From assembly GCA_023935145.1 (NCBI GenBank), contig CM043698.1:143882001-143946000 (forward strand): a stretch of DNA of 64,000 bases, written 5' to 3'. The notes below the pieces were generated by a model. It had not been told where the DNA came from, did no database searches, and saw nothing but the letters and a program-made list of their open reading frames with translations. The translations under genes and the position numbers were made by a program. This stretch comes from Bretschneidera sinensis (lineage: Eukaryota > Streptophyta > Magnoliopsida > Brassicales > Akaniaceae). Each line of letters starts with the position of its first letter. Position 1 is the stretch's first letter. Positions 1 through 8,300 of this stretch are shown one piece after another.

Positions 1-38
1 AAGAGGTGGACTCTAGGTGTTTCCCTCCAAACAACTAG
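1..38 (+). CDS. gag-pol polyprotein, last codons only (partial)
   Basis: The first 38 bases encode the C-terminal end of an Athila gag-pol frame, ending in TAG at 36-38. They mirror 5325-5362, where the inverted copy ends its intact polyprotein with the same residues. The rest of this gene would lie left of the window, so whether it is intact cannot be told. Confidence 0.75.
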   Translation, partial: EVDSRCFPPNN

Positions 39-210
39 CACGGTCACAGAAGAGAGTGTTTGAGCAAAGTAAAAATTTAATCATCTATTAAAGCTCAAGC
101 ACCTCTAGTAAGGTTAGTGGTACTGAAGCCACTAACAACTGGTAAGGTTGTATTGTTTCAATTAGTCATTCTTTTTAAAGTAAGTTTTTAATTATACTTA
201 TCTGCCACAC

Positions 211-330
211 TTGCGATCGATCGCACCCTTCAGTGCGATCAAGCGCAAGAGTGCGATCGAACGTGTCCTGAAAACACAAGCGAGCGCATGAGTGCGATCG
301 AGCGCACCTTGTGTGCGATCGAGCACACTC
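211..330. promoter_or_regulatory. Cluster of 14-bp CpG palindromes, pol-env spacer
   Basis: Five or six copies or near-copies of TGCGATCGATCGCA / TGCGATCGAGCGCA lie within 120 bases, directly upstream of a TATA-like box. The core is a perfect palindrome with three CpG sites. Equivalent clusters occupy the same place in the Athila element at 26441-26526 and in the inverted copy at 5030-5152. A role as a protein-binding array is inferred only from position and conservation. Confidence 0.6.
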
Positions 331-342
331 GAGGCAGAGACG

Positions 343-352
343 TTTATAAAAA
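343..352 (+). promoter_or_regulatory. Candidate internal TATA box for the env-position gene
   Basis: The sequence TTTATAAAAA lies just after the palindrome cluster and before a CT-rich, CACT-repeat leader (355-430). The second Athila element has TATTATAAATAG at the corresponding place (26547-26558), also followed by a CT-rich leader. This resembles a plant Pol II core promoter placed between pol and the env-position ORF. It is a candidate only, since no transcript evidence is available. Confidence 0.45.
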
Positions 353-565
353 TTGAACTCACTCACTCACTTCCCTCACTCACGTCACTCGCCCCCTGCA
401 CATTTGCTCTCACTCTCACTCGCACACAACTCCACTACCCATATCACCCTACCTCACACCCAACCACCACAACACCTCATCATCATCTCCACCAGCACCG
501 CCGTCCTCCACCAGCACCGCCGTCAACCCCCCTCCCTAGTCACATTCCGTCATACATTGCACAAG

Positions 566-659
566 GTATTATCCACATAAACGAATTTTAAATAGAAACT
601 ATGATTTCCTTTTACATATACATTGTTGTGTGTTTGATTGTATGATTGTTTGGTTGCAG
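566..659 (+). other. Candidate intron in the leader of the env-position gene
   Basis: A donor-like ACAAG|GTATTA at 565/566 and an acceptor-like GGTTGCAG|GAGG at 659/660 would bound a 94-base AT- and T-rich intron. The sister element has a comparable pair (ACATG|GTATGC and GCTTGCAG|GAGG) 120 bases apart at 26753-26872, with intron sequence less conserved than the flanks. Alternatively the acceptor could pair with a donor in the gag leader, as in a retroviral env message. Confidence 0.4.
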
Positions 660-733
660 GAGGGGTAGGAACGAGTTCCACATTGAACAGATTATAGCTT
701 GCCTGTTTGGTGCACATAAGCTGTTCAACGTAA

Positions 734-830
734 TTCCTGACCGGGTGCGATCGAGCGCAAGGTTTTTGCGATCGAGCGCATAGCTAGTGTGCGATCGAGC
801 GCACACCACTGGGATCGATCGCAAATCAGC
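734..830. promoter_or_regulatory. Cluster of 14-bp CpG palindromes, env leader
   Basis: Four motif copies or near-copies lie between the candidate splice acceptor and the ORF start at 849. They would be in the untranslated leader of the env-position message. The right inverted arm has one copy fewer because of a 23-base deletion between repeats. The equivalent cluster in the second element is 26955-27043. Confidence 0.55.
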
Positions 831-848
831 CAGAAGCCAAGCACCAGC

Positions 849-1976
849 ATGCCTCGACCATCTGTTTCCACGTCTGGCGCCTCCAGCAGTCGTGCCTCCT
901 CATCCCGGCCCAGCATCGAGCAACGGGAGTTGTTGCTCGAAACGGCTTTCGCCATCGACGACATATTCCGGCACATGGATGCCACTCAATGGGCAGTCCA
1001 AGCACTCCAACTCCGAGGGTTCAAGAGGCTGTTTAAGCCGGTGTGCTCCACTGCCTACTCCCAGCTCGTAGTGCAATTTTATGAGCATTTATCTTTCGAC
1101 TGCAGCAGACCGGGGGTCCTCACCTCTTCAGTTAGGGGCACGCTCATCGAGGTGACCAGTACCGATATTGCCACTGCTCTTCATTGCACGGATGAGTCCC
1201 TTCCTGAGGGCGCTGATATCGATGAGCAGCCGGAGTCCTTTGCCCTAGCCGAGATCATCATGGATATGTGCGCTGGCCAGTATGCACACAGGCATAACAA
1301 TGCGGCCGGCCGATCCAAGCTGCCCCCCAGACTATGGCTCATCGATACGATCCTCCAGTGTAATGTGTGTCCGTTGGGGCATAAGACACAGCGGCGAGAC
1401 CAGTTCCTTCAGACATTATACGCCTTCCATAGAGGCCACTGGTACTCGATCCCGTCTGTCATTTGGAGCCAGCTGCACAAGTTCTGGGATCACGTACATG
1501 GCCGTCAGACTTCCACGGCCAATGCTTGGGGACTCCCTTTCCCGTTCTTACTCACCTCCATCCTCAAGAAGAAGGGGATTAAGGGGACCCATAGTGACGG
1601 GGCAGTACGAGAGCATCCTATCTTTGGGCGGGCTCAGTGGACACAGAGCATATCACACATGCCACGAGGACCCCCAGTCCCTGCTCCAGCAGCTGAGCGA
1701 GTAGAGGAAGATAACATGGAGACCGAGGCCCCTGTTATGAGCCCGGTACGGGAGGAGGACCATTCAGATATGGGACCCACCGAGTCCCAGCACTTCTTAG
1801 CTGAGCTATCCTCCTTCCGAGGTGAGGTCGCTGCTGCCACCACTCTTGTACATCAGCGCATCGACAGTTTGGAGGCACGATTTACACGCCAGGAGGCCAT
1901 GCTGCAGGCCATACTTGATCGCCTACCTCCAGCACCCGGTACCTCTCCGACTGCACCACCTGATGATCAGCAGTGA
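849..1976 (+). CDS. Athila env-position protein (plant transposon protein-type domain), intact
   Basis: An open frame of 375 codons lies downstream of pol, in the place of a retroviral env gene. Residues about 25-230 resemble the domain annotated as 'putative plant transposon protein' in many Athila-like elements, with signatures such as RLWLIDTIL and GHWYSIPSVIWSQ. The C-terminal third is rich in Pro, Glu and Ser and ends in a short predicted coiled coil (about residues 325-365). No signal peptide or membrane segment is visible, so 'env' describes position only. ATG 849 was chosen because the sister element begins its homologous frame at the matching ATG (27070). The upstream ATG at 789 lies inside the palindrome cluster. 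The function is unknown. This copy is open, whereas the inverted copy has two stops. Confidence 0.72.
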   Translation: MPRPSVSTSGASSSRASSSRPSIEQRELLLETAFAIDDIFRHMDATQWAVQALQLRGFKRLFKPVCSTAYSQLVVQFYEHLSFDCSRPGVLTSSVRGTLIEVTSTDIATALHCTDESLPEGADIDEQPESFALAEIIMDMCAGQYAHRHNNAAGRSKLPPRLWLIDTILQCNVCPLGHKTQRRDQFLQTLYAFHRGHWYSIPSVIWSQLHKFWDHVHGRQTSTANAWGLPFPFLLTSILKKKGIKGTHSDGAVREHPIFGRAQWTQSISHMPRGPPVPAPAAERVEEDNMETEAPVMSPVREEDHSDMGPTESQHFLAELSSFRGEVAAATTLVHQRIDSLEARFTRQEAMLQAILDRLPPAPGTSPTAPPDDQQ

Positions 1977-3276
1977 GAGAGTACCACGTCTGGCTGAAGA
2001 CGTAAAACTTAGCGCTCATGGGAGGCACCCCACTGCATATCCTTTTTATAGTTATTAGTATTTTACTTGTTTATTATTTTGTTATTAGTACTTGTTTTCC
2101 ATTTTATGTTTACTTTTCTTTCTTTTTCAAGGACAGTGTTAGTACATCCAGTTGAAGTTTGGGGGCGTGCTACAAGCCATGCCAGCCATATAGCTCTCCA
2201 TCTCCCAGGTCAGATCTTTCCATGCTATTTACACATTGGGGACAATGTGCATTTTAAGTTTGGGGGTATGAGGACACATTCACACACTACACTATGTATT
2301 ACATTTTTAGTTTTGTCGCTATTTTCATAGATAAATGCATGTTCATTCTGTCCAATAAACTTTTTTTTTTTTTGGGATCTAAACAAAATGTTATGATTCG
2401 ACTTCATCAGTAAGCTTAACACTTTGAACATATAGGCCAATAAACAAGTTTTGAACCTAGATCACTGCCCTTTTGGCATTTAAGAATTCACAAGTTTAAC
2501 TTGAACTATCACGAGCACATTAGCACATAGCTGTGTGGGGTATGACATGATATTTGGATTGGTATGTTTCTTTTGCTTGACTGTGAACTAGATGACCTAT
2601 TAGATTGACATTTTGGCATATAGAAATAGAAAAGATTGATTCGTACTCAAAAAGAAAAAAAAATGCTCCTAATGATCAATAAAAACAAATTTTCCGCTGA
2701 GTAACTGGCCCTCTTGCCTCAGTAAGCATTGAGTGTCACGTCAAAAGGTGGAAAATCTTAAGTGATCATTAAAAAAAAAAAAAAGAATTTTTCGCTGAGT
2801 AACTGGCCCTCTTGCCTCAGTAAGCATTGAGTGTCACGTCAAAAGGTGGAAAATTCTAAATGGTAGCATAAAAATCAGTTAGTTTCGTAGCCTTGTTGAC
2901 TCGTGCCAGTAAGTCCTTAGGGGTGTCTTTACACCTAATGCCCTAAAACCATCTGGTTTGGGAGTCATTGGCTAAACACTCGTTACACGAGTCAACAAGA
3001 AAGCTTAAGGGAACTAACCTGGCAAAAATCTCTCAAATAAAAGACTATGCCATATTTGTTGACTCTAATAGGAAGTTTGGTGAATCTTGAGTCATCGAAA
3101 CACTACCTGTTTGAATATCTTGGAAACTCAATCTTTTATGTGCTAATCACCACACACCGAAGTCAAACTTGTGATATCTTAGAATACCTAGTAAATATGA
3201 TTTACGTTCAACATTCTTATTCATTGCAGATATATGTTTACACTTGTTAAGCTTGCTCATGAATGCGCATCATTGT
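1977..3276 (+). other. Long noncoding 3' tail of Athila element
   Basis: These 1.3 kb hold no convincing gene but are conserved with 28195-29650 of the second Athila element. Visible parts are two polypurine-like tracts (GAAGTTTGGGGGCGTG near 2155 and TTAAGTTTGGGGGTATG near 2258), a duplicated segment of about 67 bases (2692-2759 and 2790-2857), and a potential hairpin around TAGGGGTGTCTTTACACCTA near 2920-2940. The tail ends abruptly at the palindrome junction near 3276. Confidence 0.65.
2692..2857 (+). repeat. Tandemly duplicated conserved tail segment
   Basis: Two copies of a segment containing GAGTAACTGG and AGTAAGCATTGAGTG lie at 2692-2759 and 2790-2857, separated by an A-rich linker. 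The second Athila element carries the same duplication at 28931-28996 and 29024-29090. The duplication therefore predates the split of the two elements and has been retained. Confidence 0.8.
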
Positions 3277-3409
3277 ACATAAAATGGAAAACAAGTACTA
3301 ATAACAAAATAATAAACAAGTAAAATACTAATAACTATAAAAAGGATATGCAGTGGGGTGCCTCCCATGAGCGCTAAGTTTTACGTTTTCAACCAGACGT
3401 GGTACTCTC

Positions 3410-4537
3410 TCACTGCTGATCATCAGGTGGTGCAGTCGGAGAGGTACCGGGTGCTGGAGGTAGGCGATCAAGTATGGCCTGCAGCATGGCCTCCTGGCGT
3501 GTAAATCGTGCCTCCAAACTGTCGATGCGCTGATGTACAAGAGTGGTGGCAGCAGCGACCTCACCTCGGAAGGAGGATAGCTCAGCTAAGAAGTGTTGGG
3601 ACTCGGTGGGTCCCATATCTGAATGGTCCTCCTCCCGTACCGGGCTCATAACAAGGGCCTCGGTCTCCATGTGATCCTCCTCTACTCGCTCAGCTGCTGG
3701 AGCAGGGACTGGGGGTCCTCGTGGCATGTGTGATATGCTCTGTGTCCACTGAGCCCGCCCAAAGATAGGATGCTCTCGTACTGGCCCGTCACTATGGGTC
3801 CCCTTAATCCCCTTCTTCTTGAGGATGGAGGTGAGTAAGAACGGGAAAGGGAGTCCCCAAGCATTGGCCGTGGAAGTCTGACGGCCATGTACGTGATCCC
3901 AGAACTTGTGCAGCTGGCTCCAAATGACAGACGGAATCGAGTACCAGTGGCCTCTATGGAAGGCCTATAATGTCTGAAGGAACTGGTCTCGCCGCTGTGT
4001 CTTGTGCCTCAACGGACACACATTACGCTGAAGGATCGTATCGATGAGCCATAGTCTGGGGGGCAGCTTGGATCGGCCGGCCGCATTGTTATGCCTGTCG
4101 GCATACTGGCCAGCGCACATATCCATGATGATCTCGGCCAGGGCAAAGGACTCCGGCTGTTCCTCGATATCAGCGCCCTCAGGAGGGGACTCATCCGTGC
4201 AATGAAGAGCAGTGGCAATATCGGTACTGGTCACCTCGATGGGCGTGCCCCTAACTGAAGAGGTGAGGACCCCCGGTCTGCTGCAGTCGAAAGATAAATG
4301 CTCATAAAACTGCACTACGAGCTGGGAGTAGGCAGTGGAGCACACCGGCTTAAACAACCTCTTCAACCCTCGGAGTCGGAGTGCTTAGACTGCCCATTGA
4401 GTGGCATCCATGTGCCGGAATATGTCGTCGATGGCGAAAGCCATTTCGAGCAACAACTCCCGTTGCTCGATGCTGGGCCGGGATGAGGAGGCACGACTGC
4501 TGGAGGCACCAGACGTGGAAACAGATGGTCGAGACAT
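3410..4537 (-). pseudogene. Athila env-position protein, broken by two stops
   Basis: This is the inverted counterpart of the open frame at 849-1976, starting at ATG 4537. The reading frame is kept, but two nonsense changes interrupt it: a Gln codon is TAA at 4387-4385 and a Tyr codon is TAG at 3967-3965. The sequence otherwise encodes the same domain and C-terminal coiled coil. The Gln change is a C-to-T transition, as are many other differences between the arms. Confidence 0.85.
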
Positions 4538-4560
4538 GCTGGTGCTTGGCTTCTGGCTGA

Positions 4561-4616
4561 TTTGCGATCGATCCCAGTGGTGTGCGCTCGATCGTAAAAA
4601 CCTTGCACTCGATCGC
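4561..4616. promoter_or_regulatory. Palindrome cluster, env leader (right arm)
   Basis: Three motif copies remain, each slightly mutated, just upstream of the minus-strand env-position start. One copy present in the left arm has been deleted, apparently by recombination between neighbouring motifs. Confidence 0.5.
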
Positions 4617-4703
4617 ACCCGGTCAGGAATTATGTTGAACAGCTTATGTGCACCAAACAGGCAAGCTATAATCTGTTCAATGTGGAACTCGTTCCTACCC
4701 CTC

Positions 4704-4797
4704 CTGCAACCAAACAATCATACAATCAAACACATAACAATGTATATGTAAAAGGAAATCATAGTTTCTATTTAAAATTCGTTTATGTGGATAATAC
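4704..4797 (-). other. Candidate leader intron (right arm)
   Basis: On the minus strand AAG|GTATTAT at 4798/4797 and GTTGCAG|GAG at 4704/4703 bound a 94-base segment identical in layout to 566-659. Confidence 0.4.
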
Positions 4798-5010
4798 CTT
4801 GTGCAATGTATGACGGAATGTGACTAGGGAGGGGGGTTGACGGCGGTGCTGGTGGAGGACGGCGGTGCTGGTGGAGATGATGATGAGGTGTTGTGGTGGT
4901 TGGGTGTGAGGTAGGGTGATGTGGGTAGTGGAGTTGTGTGCGAGTGAGAGTGAGAGCAAATGTGCAGGGGGCGAGTGACGTGAGTGAGGGAAGTGAGTGA
5001 GTGAGTTCAA

Positions 5011-5020
5011 TTTTTATAAA
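5011..5020 (-). promoter_or_regulatory. Candidate internal TATA box (right arm)
   Basis: On the minus strand this reads TTTATAAAAA. It lies between the palindrome cluster (5030-5152) and the CT-rich leader, as in the left arm. Confidence 0.42.
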
Positions 5021-5029
5021 CGTCTCTGC

Positions 5030-5152
5030 CTCGAGTGCGCTCGATCGCACACAAGGTGCGCTCGATCGCACTCATGCGCTCGCTTGTGTTTTCAGGACAC
5101 GTTCGATCGCACTCTTGCGCTTGATCGCACTGAAGGGTGCGATCGATCGCAA
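5030..5152. promoter_or_regulatory. Palindrome cluster, pol-env spacer (right arm)
   Basis: This is the inverted counterpart of 211-330, again with five or six copies of the CpG-rich palindrome immediately upstream (on the minus strand) of the TATA-like box. Confidence 0.6.
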
Positions 5153-5324
5153 GTGTGGCAGATAAGTATAATTAAAAACTTACTTTAAAAAGAATGACTA
5201 ATTGAAACAATACAACCTTACCAGTTGTTAGTGGCTTCAGTACCACTAACCTTACTAGAGGTGCTTGAGCTTTAATAGATGATTAAATTTTTACTTTGCT
5301 CAAACACTCTCTTCTGTGACCGTG

Positions 5325-8300
5325 CTAGTTGTTTGGAGGGAAACACCTAGAGTCCACCTCTTGGAGCTCTAGTGCTTGTGTTTCAGTTGTATCCTGGACT
5401 GATTCAAGCGCCAAGTCTTCATTTCTTGGAAGGAATTTAGTGTCAAGGTATGGCTTGGCTCTGTGTCCATTGATTGTAAAAGGTTGATTTCTGTTGGGAC
5501 CACAGTCTTCTAATGCCCCATGAGGGAAGACCTTGGTGACCATGTACGGACCATACCATCTGGATTTCAGCTTGCCTGGGAATAGCCTTAATCGTGAGTC
5601 ATATAGCAGCACCTTTTGTCCTACATGGAACTCTTTCCGGACTAGTTGTTTGTCATGATAAGCTTTCGTCCGTTCTTTGTATAACTTTGCATTCTCATAG
5701 GCCTCATATCTTAATTCTTCAAGCTCATTTAGATACAGTTTCCTTTTCTCACCCGCTTGCTTCATGTCAAAGTTGAACTGCTTAATGGCCCAATATGCTC
5801 GATGTTCTAATTCCACCGGGAGGTGGCATGATTTTCCAAAGACGAGGCGGTAGGGAGACATGCCAATTGGAGTCTTATAAGCTGTTCTATATGCCCATAG
5901 AGCGTCGTTTAAGCGTAGAGACCAATCCTTCCGATTTGTCTTTACTGTCCGTTCTAGGATTCCCTTGATTTCTCGGTTGCTTATTTCGACTTGGCCACTG
6001 GTTTGAGGATGATAAGGAGTGCCAACTCTATGAGTAATCCCATACTTTAGGAGTAGTGCGGAGAAAGAATGATGATGGAAGTGGCTGCCCCCATCACTGA
6101 TGATCGCTCTTGGAGTTCCAAACCTAGTAAAAATGTTAGCCTGCAGAAACTCGATAACCACTTTGTGATCATTAGTCCTTGTGGGAACAGCCTCAACCCA
6201 TTTAGACACATAATCCACACCCACAAGAATATATAAATAGCCAAATGAATTAGGAAAAGGTCCCATGAAATCAATGCCCCATACATCAAAGAGTTCTACT
6301 ATATGAATATTTTGTAAGGGCATTTGATTTCGGGAAGAAATGTTACCTGTCCGCTGGCATCTATCACATGAGCTGCAAAAGGAGAAAGCATCTTTAAATA
6401 ACTTTGGCCAATAGAAACCAGATTGGAGTACCTTAAGAGCTGTTCGTTTTGCTCCAAAATGACCTCCACAAGCCAACTGATGGCAATGTTTCAACAAGCT
6501 CGAATGTTCCTCTTCTGGGACACATCTTCTGACGATTTGATCAGGGCAGATCTTAAAAAGGTATGGATCATCCCATATGTAGTGTCTTGATAGAGATATT
6601 AGCCGTTTCTTTTCTTGAGTGATCATACCTGGGGGAAAAATTTTAACAGTTAGATAATTAACTATATCAGCATACCATGGAAGTTTTACCTCAAGTGCAA
6701 ATAGTTGTTCATCGGGAAAGTTCTCATTTAAGGGAAACTTTTTATCATCACTTTCATATGGGAGTCTTGACAAATGATCCGCAACTATATTCTCACTGCC
6801 CTTCTTGTCCTTGATTTCTAAGTCAAATTCTTGGAGTAAGAGTATCCATCTGATTAGCCTAGGCTTTGCATCTTTCTTAGAAAACAAATATCTCAAAGCA
6901 GCATGGTCAGTGAATACAATAACTTTAGAACCAATAAGATACGATCTAAACTTCTCTAAAGCAAAAATAACAGCTAATAATTCTTTTTCAGTAGTAGAAT
7001 AGTTGAGCTGAGCATCATTTAGTGTTTTAGAAGCATAGTAAATAGCATGAGGTACCTTATTGTTTCTTTGACCCAAGACAGCTCCCAAGGCGAAGTCATT
7101 GGCATCACACATTAATTCAAAAGGTAGATTCCAATCTGGTGCCATCATTATTGGGGCAGAGGTGAGAACGTTCTTCAAGGTGTTGAAAGCTTGCATACAA
7201 TCTTTACTCCATTCGAACTTGGTATCTTTAGTCAATAGTGCACAAAGGGGTCTTGAGATTTTTGAGAAGTCTTTTATGAATCTTCTGTAAAAACCCGCAT
7301 GTCCGAGGAAGCTTCTAATGCCCTTGACCGTGAGAGGGGGAGGTAGCTTTGAAATGATGTCAACCTTGGCCTTGTCTACTTCAATACCTTTGTCTGAGAT
7401 GGAGTGACCCAACACAATACCTTGTTGAACCCTGAAGTGACATTTCTCCCAATTTAGTACTAGATTAGTTTCTTCACATCTCCTTAGGACATTTTCCAAA
7501 TGATTTAGGCACTCATCGAAAGTAGATCCAAAGACACTGAAATCATCCATGAATACCTCAATATATTTCTCTACCATATCGGAAAAAATGCTCATCATAC
7601 ATCTTTGAAAAGTGGCTGGTGCGTTGCATAAACCGAATGGCATTCTTCTATAAGCAAATGTACCGAAAGGACATGTGAATGTAGTCTTTTCTTGATCCTC
7701 AGGTGCTATGGCGATTTGATTGTATCCACTATATCCATCCAAGAAGCAGTAATAACTATGACCGGCTAATCTTTCTAGCATTTGATCAATGAATGGCAGG
7801 GGAAAATGGTCTTTTCTAGTTACTTTGTTTAACCTCCGGTAATCAATGCATACTCTCCAACCCGTTGTTTTTCTTGTAGGTATAAGCTCTTCATTTTCAT
7901 TTTTTACCATAGTAATCCCACTCTTTTTGGGAACGACTTGGACTGGACTTACCCATTTGCTATCCGATATAGGGTAGATGATGCCGACATCTAGTAGCTT
8001 TAGTATCTCGGCCTTTACTACCTCCTTCATGTGTGGGTTAAGTCTTCTTTGAGCATCTCTAGTAGGCCGTGCTTCCTCTTCAAGGTAGATGTTATGCATG
8101 CACTTAGCTGGACTTATCCCCTTAATGTCAGCAATGGTCCACCCAATAGCAGTTTTATGCTCCCTAAGAACTCTTAATAACTTCCCTTCTTCTCCACTAC
8201 TCAAGTTGGCAGCAATTATCACAGGTAATGTCTCATGTTCTCCCAAATAGGCGTATGTGAGATGCTCAGGTAGCTGCTTCAGTTCCAATGTTGGTGCCTG

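Larger units (their letters stand above)
1..2109. repeat. Left arm of 2.1-kb inverted repeat
   Basis: This arm pairs with 3277-5362: base 1 pairs with 5362 and base 2109 with 3277. The arms are 2109 and 2086 bases long. The 23-base difference is accounted for by one deletion in the right arm between copies of the palindromic motif, near 770-795 here. Substitutions seen by eye number roughly two to three dozen and are mostly transitions. The spacer is 2110-3276. The arms may extend further left outside the window. Confidence 0.95.
1..3276 (+). mobile_element. Athila-type LTR retrotransposon, 3' part of an inverted copy
   Basis: This is the 3' portion of an Athila-type Ty3/gypsy element read left to right. 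In order it shows the last codons of gag-pol, a pol-env spacer, the env-position ORF and a long noncoding tail. Bases 1-2109 are an inverted, near-identical copy of 3277-5362, and gag-pol is presumed to continue beyond the left window edge. The tail at 2110-3276 matches the tail of the Athila element at 22143-30896 but stops at about 3276, before the terminal polypurine tract and 3' LTR, where it abuts the inverted copy. The element therefore has no 3' LTR here. Family assignment rests on the gag-pol encoded by the inverted partner. Confidence 0.88.
3277..5362. repeat. Right arm of 2.1-kb inverted repeat
   Basis: This is the reverse complement of 1-2109. It contains the minus-strand env-position pseudogene, the pol-env spacer and the last codons of gag-pol. 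The junction with the spacer at 3276/3277 contains the short sequence ACATAAAATGG. The homologous tail in the other element has a related, reversible TTTTATGCAC at this place, so short inverted homology may have helped form the junction. Confidence 0.95.

Noticed and set aside
211..330. CRISPR-like spaced palindromes
   Set aside because: Repeats are only 14 bases, spacers vary in length, and the context is a plant retrotransposon. No CRISPR array is expected or seen.
175..366. Open frames rich in ARSH/CDRSQ words (also at 292-591, 612-985, 4401-4751 and 4997-5188)
   Set aside because: They are translations of the palindrome clusters and CT-rich leader in several frames. The repeated residues come from the CpG palindrome, not from protein selection.
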